This document shows positions 59,601 through 64,000 of a stretch of DNA of 64,000 nt, in pieces. The notes beneath the pieces were generated by a model. The model did not search any database, was not told where the DNA came from, and worked only from the letters and a program-made list of their open reading frames with translations. The stretch's first letter is position 1; each line of letters starts with the position of its first letter. Made by a program: the position numbers and the translations under genes. The DNA comes from Maricaulis sp. (GTDB taxonomy: Bacteria; Pseudomonadota; Alphaproteobacteria; Caulobacterales; Maricaulaceae): positions 62,001 to 126,000 of the forward strand of contig NZ_JAEPOL010000007.1 of NCBI RefSeq assembly GCF_017642925.1, written 5' to 3'.

Positions 59601-60038
59601 TCAAAGCGGAAGCAGGGCCTGCACCAGCGCCATGTCGCGGCTGCCCGGCCAGCCCATTGTCTCGAATACGGTTTCCGGCGCCTCATCGGTCTGGATCAGC
59701 CAGGCGGCATAGAGGTGGGCCGAGCGGGTGCCGCTGCGGCAATGCAGGACGATCCCGCTATCCGGATGGGCTGCCAGCAGGGCGCCCAGCCGCACGGTCA
59801 GTTCCGGCGACGCGCCCCAGGGGCCGCCGATCGGCAGCTCGACATATTGCATGCCCCGGCTCGCGACAGCGTCGGCGAGGTCGAAGGGCAGGGCGGCAGT
59901 CTCTTCCGGCGTGCGCGAATTGACGACCAGCGCCACACCGTCTTCGGCCCAGTTGTCGAGATCGGCTTCGCGGGGCTGGCTGGCCAGCGCGATATGGCCG
60001 TGCCGGCACACGACCGGGTCGTTGGAAAGGAAAGACAT
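59601..60038 (-). CDS. Dual-specificity phosphatase-like protein
   Basis: A 145-residue small phosphatase-like protein. The CX5R signature is HCRSGTRSAHLYAAW, preceded by the strand SGIVL and the general fold ALVVNSRTPEETAALPFD. The family includes the phosphatase domain of BLH-type proteins (DUF442 / beta-lactamase hydrolase-like). Substrate unknown. Two starts are possible: ATG 60038, which has GAGG nine bases upstream, and ATG 60053, which overlaps the Elm1-like stop (ATGA). Close coupling to that gene is likely either way. Confidence 0.82.
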   Translation of the reverse strand: MSFLSNDPVVCRHGHIALASQPREADLDNWAEDGVALVVNSRTPEETAALPFDLADAVASRGMQYVELPIGGPWGASPELTVRLGALLAAHPDSGIVLHCRSGTRSAHLYAAWLIQTDEAPETVFETMGWPGSRDMALVQALLPL

Positions 60039-60049
60039 GAAAGGGAACC

Positions 60050-60991
60050 TCATTGCGGTGCGGGCTGCCACCGGTCGATGACGGCGTGCGCCATGCGGCG
60101 CGTCTCGTCCAGGGGCGGGTAGGTCCAGGTTTCAAGTGTGCCGAGGAAGGGACGCAGCGCGCCCTGTGCGGCCAACGCTGCGTGCAGACGCGAGAACTTG
60201 CCCGGTTTGCCGTCCATCGCCAGCAGGTAGACCGGCTTTCCGGTCGTGGCCGCTTCCAGGATCATGTTGGTGGATTCTTCGGTGACGAAGATCCAGTCGG
60301 CGGCGGCCAGGAAGGCGAAATAGGGATTGTCGCCCTCGCCATCGAAGAACCAGACACGCGGATCGGTGCCGAAGCGTTCGGCGAGCCGTTTGCGGATCGC
60401 GTCGGGCGTGCGCCGCGACACGGTCGCCATGACGCCGACGCCCTGGTCCAGCAGGCCGGCGATCCGCTCTTCCAGATAGCGGCCGATCTTCGGTGTCATG
60501 CGGTAGCGCTTGGAGGCGCCGCCGATCAGCACGGCGGCCCGCGGTGCCGGCAGCGCATCGATCTCGTTTGTGAACCAGGCTCTGGCTTCGTCGAGCTGTG
60601 ACGCTGCGATGCGGTTGGGCGAGCCGATCATCGACAGCGCATTGTCCCGGCGCAGCCGGTCATGCGCGGGCGCCACGATCAGGTCGAAGCTCGAATAGCG
60701 GCCGCGCGGATCCTGGACGTAAACAAAGAAGCAGTCCGGAAAGACACGGCGATGGCGCCGCGCCTCGGCGATGGCAGCGCGTCCGCAACCGATCCACAGA
60801 TCGGGGTGCGAGTTGGCGGGCAGGGTGACGAAACCGTCCTTGCGTACCGTCACGCGCTCGATCCGCGTCGGTGTGCCCAGTTCGCGCGCGACGGCTTCGG
60901 CCAGGCCGAGTGCCTGGTTCTCGATGCCGCGGCGGCCGTCCGAGACGACCCAGATGGTCAATGGCGCAAGTGTGGAAGACGGTTCGGACAT
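60050..60991 (-). CDS. Mitochondrial fission ELM1-family protein
   Basis: A 313-residue protein of the ELM1 family (DUF1022), named for a plant mitochondrial fission protein and common in alphaproteobacteria. Blocks are IWVVSDGRRGIENQALGLAEA, DLWIGCGRAAIAEA, FVYVQDPRGRYSSFDLIVAP, VLIGGASKRYRMT and FVTEESTNMILEAATTGKPVYLLAM. The fold resembles a GT-B glycosyltransferase, so an envelope glycan role is possible. ATG 60991. It reads divergently from the blaI-type gene. Confidence 0.88.
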   Translation of the reverse strand: MSEPSSTLAPLTIWVVSDGRRGIENQALGLAEAVARELGTPTRIERVTVRKDGFVTLPANSHPDLWIGCGRAAIAEARRHRRVFPDCFFVYVQDPRGRYSSFDLIVAPAHDRLRRDNALSMIGSPNRIAASQLDEARAWFTNEIDALPAPRAAVLIGGASKRYRMTPKIGRYLEERIAGLLDQGVGVMATVSRRTPDAIRKRLAERFGTDPRVWFFDGEGDNPYFAFLAAADWIFVTEESTNMILEAATTGKPVYLLAMDGKPGKFSRLHAALAAQGALRPFLGTLETWTYPPLDETRRMAHAVIDRWQPAPQ

Positions 60992-61033
60992 GTTCCGACT
61001 TAGACGGCGCAGGCGGGATCGCGTCAAGGCCGG

Positions 61034-61076
61034 TTGACGGGCTGCGCTACACGTGTAACAACGTGCGACATATGTA
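61034..61076 (+). promoter_or_regulatory. Promoter and candidate BlaI-type operator
   Basis: TTGACG (61034-61039) and TAACAA (61056-61061) form a plausible promoter. Two dyads overlap it: TACACGTGTA (61048-61057) and ACATATGT (61068-61075). Outer GCTACA / TGTAGC arms frame both. BlaI and MecI repressors bind TACA-N-TGTA-like dyads, so autoregulation is likely. A related dyad lies at 63656. Confidence 0.65.
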
Positions 61077-61100
61077 GCGCGACAAGGCTGGAGTAACCGC

Positions 61101-61496
61101 ATGTCTGCATCACCGCCCTCCCAGGCCGAGCTGGCCGTTCTCAAGCATCTCTGGAATGCCGGGCCGCAGAGCGCCCGCGAGGTGCAGGACGCAATCTCGG
61201 CCGATACCGGCTGGTCCTACTCCACCACGCGCACGCTGCTGACACGGATGACCGAGAAGGGGCTCATCCGTCGCAAGGACGTGCACGGCCTGTCGGTGTT
61301 CACGGCGAAGGTCGAGAAGGTCTCGATGATGAGCCGGATGATCCGCGAGTTCGCGGCTAATGTCCTGGACATGGACGGCCCGCTGCCCGGTACCGCTTTC
61401 GCGTCGAGCCGCCTGTTCAGCGAGGAGGAGGCCGCCGCGCTGACCCGCCTGCTCGAACAGGCCGATGAAGCGGAGCGCGGGGAGGACGAGGCATGA
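61101..61496 (+). CDS. BlaI/MecI-family repressor
   Basis: A 131-residue winged-helix repressor. The protein shows AELAVLKHLWNAGPQSAREVQDAI, then GWSYSTTRTLLTRMTEKGLIRRK, typical of BlaI. The region after residue 70 (FTAKVEKVSMMSRMIREFAANV) is the dimerisation and cleavage part of the family. ATG 61101 follows GGAGTAACC. The stop TGA overlaps the next start (ATGA), so the repressor is coupled to the BlaR1-like gene, as in bla operons. No beta-lactamase gene is nearby. Confidence 0.93.
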   Translation: MSASPPSQAELAVLKHLWNAGPQSAREVQDAISADTGWSYSTTRTLLTRMTEKGLIRRKDVHGLSVFTAKVEKVSMMSRMIREFAANVLDMDGPLPGTAFASSRLFSEEEAAALTRLLEQADEAERGEDEA

Positions 61497-63631
61497 TCGG
61501 CGGATTGATTGATGCGCTCCTCATCGGCGGTGCTCTGTCGCTGGTTGCCGGCGGCGCGGCTTGGGTGCTGGCCCGCCTGCAGCGGCGCGGTGAGGCGGAT
61601 ACAGACATCGCACTATGGCGCACGGCACGGCTTGTAGCCCTGCTGCCGGTACCGCTGGCGGCCATGATCTATGCTGTGCCGCAGACCGTGACCACCGGCG
61701 GCGCAGCGCTGGTTTTCGAGCCGCAATTTACCGAAGTGACAGGTCCGTTGCCGCTTGCGGTCGAGGCGGGCGGGTTGGTACTTCCGGCGCTGCCATCGCT
61801 GACGCAAACCGTTCTGGCGCTCTATCTGGCGGGTCTGTTGGTCAGCCTGGGACTGGCGGGCCTGCGCCACCTGGCGCGGCGTCGCATGATCGCGGCCAGC
61901 CGCCCGGCCAGCCGCGAGGAACGCCGGCCGCTCGAGGCGCTTGCCGAGGACATCGGCGTGCGTGCGCCGGAGATGCGGGTCGGGCCCGACACGGCTTCGC
62001 CCATCCTGACCGGCTGGCGCGGTGTCGTGCTGGTTCCGGCGGCGATGCTGGCGCGCGCCGACGCGCTGCGCTTTGCCCTGGCCCACGAGCTGACCCATCT
62101 GCGCCGCGGCGACGAGCGGGATCGCCTGGTCGGTGCCGCGCTGATTGCACTCTTCTGGTTCAACCTGCCGCTCCGCTGGATCGAGCGGGAGCTTAATGCG
62201 GCGCGGGAAATCGCCTGCGACCGCGACACGCTGGAGGCGCTGGGGGGCGCACGGCGCAAGGCCTATGCGGCCGCGCTGATCGAAACCATGCGGATCGCGG
62301 CGCCGCCGGCGTCTGCTTTCGGCCCTCACGACAGGAGACATCGTGAAATGCGGATCAAGGCCATCATGACTTCAACCGCCAGCCGGCGCGGCCGCGCGGC
62401 CTGGCTGGCTGCCACAATCCTCGCTGCCGGACTGCCGGTCGCCGGTGCCCAGGCGCTGATCACCGAACGGCGCGTCGTCGCCGAGCCGGCCGAGCATGTC
62501 GCGCCCGAACAGGACGCGCAGGCGCCGATACAGACCGCCTTCGCGGCCCAGCAGGACGAGGACTGGCAGGCCTCCATCGGCCAGCTCTCTGCAATCGTCG
62601 ATGCGCCCGAGAGTTCAGCTCATGACCGGGCGACTGCGCTGCAGATGCGCGGCCGGGCGCACTATGAACTCGGGCAGGTCGAGGCGGCGATTGCCGATTG
62701 GCAAAGCGCGATCGACACGGGCGCCATGGATGAAGATGGCAACCGTAATATGCGCATCAATATCAGCCAGCTGATGATCGCCAATGGCGATGCCGAGGCC
62801 GGCGCGGAAGCGCTTGAGGCTGCGCTCGGCGAGGATGAGCCCGATCTGCGCTTCATGCGGATGTTGGCCCAGGCCTATGGCCAGGCCGGCCGCTTCGAGG
62901 ACGGTCTGGGTTATGCCCGGGCGGTCTATTCCGACGATCCGGCCGAGGGCAATTTCCACCTGCTCTACTATTATCTCCAGGAATTGGGGATGGAACAGGA
63001 CCTGGCTGAACTGACGGCGTTGCAGGAAGAGCGCGGGACGTCCGGCGAACCCAAGATCAATCGCCGCGAGGCCCCGGTCGCACCGGTGGTGGCCGAGCCC
63101 TCGCCCGAGCCGCATCCGGCGCCGCGTGTAGAGCCGGCCTCCGAGCCCAGCCCGGTGCGCCAGGTCCGTCCGGCCCCGCAGGCCGAACCCCGCGCCGAGC
63201 CGCGTCCTGTCATGGCCCCGGCCCCGTCGCTGACCCACCGCGTTGCCCATGGCCGGATCAGCAGCCGCTATGGCGATCGTCCGGCCCGTCCGGCGGGCGC
63301 CCAGCAATTCCATCATGGCGTCGATATCGCGGCCGAGCGCGGCACGCCGATCGTGGCACCGGGACCGGGCGTTGTCGTTCATGCCGCGGCCGGGTTCAAC
63401 GGTGAGGCCGCCTGGGGCAATACCGTCGCGATCGATCACGGCAATGGCTGGCAGACGGTCTATGCCCATATGGAAGGGTTTGACGTCTCGGTCGGCGACC
63501 GCGTGTCGTCCGGCCAGCAGATCGGCCGTGTCGGCTCCACCGGCCGCTCGACCGGACCCCACGTCCATGTCGAGCTGCACCAGAACGGCCAGCGGATCGA
63601 TCCGGCCGAGTATCTTCCGGGCTTGCGCTAG
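61493..63631 (+). CDS. BlaR1-like M56 protease fused to TPR-like and M23 endopeptidase domains
   Basis: A 712-residue membrane protein. Residues 1-310 are BlaR1-like: three or four membrane helices and the M56 zinc motif AHELTHLRRGDE (HExxH), with the third ligand in REIACD. A further helix (AAWLAATILAAGLPVAGAQ) leads into the periplasm. Residues ~345-510 are TPR-like repeats (DWQASIGQLSAIVDAPESSA, ALQMRGRAHYELGQVEAAIA). A Pro-Ala-Glu linker (~525-580) precedes a complete M23/LytM domain (HHGVDIAAERGTPIVAPGPG, HVHVELHQNG). The usual BlaR1 C-terminal penicillin-binding sensor is absent. The M23 domain could cut or sense peptidoglycan (inference). Confidence 0.88.
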   Translation: MIGGLIDALLIGGALSLVAGGAAWVLARLQRRGEADTDIALWRTARLVALLPVPLAAMIYAVPQTVTTGGAALVFEPQFTEVTGPLPLAVEAGGLVLPALPSLTQTVLALYLAGLLVSLGLAGLRHLARRRMIAASRPASREERRPLEALAEDIGVRAPEMRVGPDTASPILTGWRGVVLVPAAMLARADALRFALAHELTHLRRGDERDRLVGAALIALFWFNLPLRWIERELNAAREIACDRDTLEALGGARRKAYAAALIETMRIAAPPASAFGPHDRRHREMRIKAIMTSTASRRGRAAWLAATILAAGLPVAGAQALITERRVVAEPAEHVAPEQDAQAPIQTAFAAQQDEDWQASIGQLSAIVDAPESSAHDRATALQMRGRAHYELGQVEAAIADWQSAIDTGAMDEDGNRNMRINISQLMIANGDAEAGAEALEAALGEDEPDLRFMRMLAQAYGQAGRFEDGLGYARAVYSDDPAEGNFHLLYYYLQELGMEQDLAELTALQEERGTSGEPKINRREAPVAPVVAEPSPEPHPAPRVEPASEPSPVRQVRPAPQAEPRAEPRPVMAPAPSLTHRVAHGRISSRYGDRPARPAGAQQFHHGVDIAAERGTPIVAPGPGVVVHAAAGFNGEAAWGNTVAIDHGNGWQTVYAHMEGFDVSVGDRVSSGQQIGRVGSTGRSTGPHVHVELHQNGQRIDPAEYLPGLR

Positions 63632-63655
63632 CGTCCGGTCTGCACGCCGTGCTGT

Positions 63656-63680
63656 CATGGTGTAGGATGTGCTACATCAT
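63656..63680. promoter_or_regulatory. Inverted repeat, candidate BlaI-type operator for the M23 lipoprotein
   Basis: CATGGTGTAG and CTACATCATG surround a short GATGTG centre, giving one mismatched arm pair. The TGTAG / CTACA core resembles the GCTACA / TGTAGC arms upstream of the blaI-type gene. It lies 24 bases before the next ATG, a position suited to repression. Confidence 0.6.
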
Positions 63681-63703
63681 GGCAGCATGGATAGGACATA
63701 GGG

Positions 63704-64000
63704 ATGCCATTGGCGCATCATTCATGTCACACAGTTTTACTCGGCACGCTGGGCCTGCTGGCGGCCTGCGCGCAGACACCGCGGCCCAATGAGACAGAGG
63801 CGACGTTTCCGGCCGGGATCGCCGTGCCCGGCGCGGAAACCGGGGAAGCCGCGCCCGCGGCAGCGGCGGGGAGTGTCCTGTTCAGCTATCCCGTCGTGTC
63901 CGGCATCGTCTATTCCGGGTTCGGCGCCGCGCGCAGCAGCGGTCGGTATCATTCCGGCATCGACATCTCCACGCAGTACGGAACCCCGGTCCGGGCGGCC
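63704..64000 (+). CDS. M23-family endopeptidase lipoprotein, N-terminal part
   Basis: The first 99 codons run off the window edge. The start MPLAHHSCHTVLLGTLGLLA followed by AC shows a lipoprotein signal with lipobox LAAC. After a low-complexity linker (ETGEAAPAAAAGS) a M23 domain begins: VLFSYPVVSGIVYSGFGAAR, then RYHSGIDISTQYGTPVRAA with the HxxxD zinc motif. The HxH part would be outside. It follows the BlaR1-M23 gene by 72 bases with its own dyad, so it is likely in the same regulon. Confidence 0.85.
   Translation, partial: MPLAHHSCHTVLLGTLGLLAACAQTPRPNETEATFPAGIAVPGAETGEAAPAAAAGSVLFSYPVVSGIVYSGFGAARSSGRYHSGIDISTQYGTPVRAA

Noticed and set aside
61101-63631. Beta-lactamase regulatory operon (blaI-blaR1) in the strict sense
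   Set aside because: No beta-lactamase gene and no penicillin-binding sensor domain are present; the C-terminus is an M23 domain.

Overview
The window is GC-rich, gene-dense chromosomal DNA from an alphaproteobacterium. A CcrM-type GANTC methyltransferase, a CsgH-type curli locus, a marine class GN sortase with its VIT-vWA target, an Elm1-family protein, many stand-alone receiver proteins and alphaproteobacterial palindromic repeats suggest a marine, possibly stalked relative of Maricaulis or Hyphomonas. That placement is inference from gene content. No rRNA, tRNA, CRISPR array, prophage or insertion sequence was seen.

Layout. 0-10.7 kb: the end of mutY, a 1-kb repeat-filled gap, ccrM and rnhB, a MHYT-PAS-GGDEF-EAL protein, a lipoprotein, a radical SAM protein, a PAS protein paired with a soluble chemoreceptor, and a family 4 type uracil-DNA glycosylase. 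10.8-17 kb: ETF-ubiquinone oxidoreductase, a TPR lipoprotein-ispE-glycosyltransferase cluster, and a SleB-like hydrolase. 17-25.7 kb (minus): DUF2007-methyltransferase-small membrane protein, then glyQ-unknown-GFA-glyS-ppdK. 25.8-32.5 kb: polyprenyl synthase, GST, a HATPase regulator, the curli genes, a DUF1993 protein, a BLUF-like protein lacking its key tyrosine, and an XRE regulator. 32.5-38 kb: small housekeeping and stress genes, an orphan ParA with a ribbon-helix-helix-like partner, and dense repeats.

38.2-40.3 kb is visibly AT-richer and looks acquired. It holds a TIR-domain gene abutting the 3' end of uvrB and a MrcB_N-HNH endonuclease gene broken by an in-frame stop. This is a candidate defence locus. 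40.3-54 kb: uvrB, three stand-alone receiver proteins, a lipocalin, threonine aldolase, a TonB-like protein, an alpha/beta hydrolase, the sortase pair, an aspartate aminotransferase and dps.

54.1-64 kb: a probable small RNA on the minus strand with stem-loops exposing CUCCUCCCC loops and ending in a strong terminator, then a LysR regulator, a DUF547 protein, a TetR-controlled aldo/keto reductase, thioredoxin reductase, a phosphatase and an Elm1-like protein. The window ends in a BlaI-type repressor translationally coupled to an unusual BlaR1-like M56 protease whose C-terminus carries TPR-like repeats and an M23 endopeptidase domain. An M23 lipoprotein follows behind a related TGTAG...CTACA dyad. 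I read this as a possible cell-wall-responsive regulon that remodels peptidoglycan. It and the small RNA are the most interesting items here.
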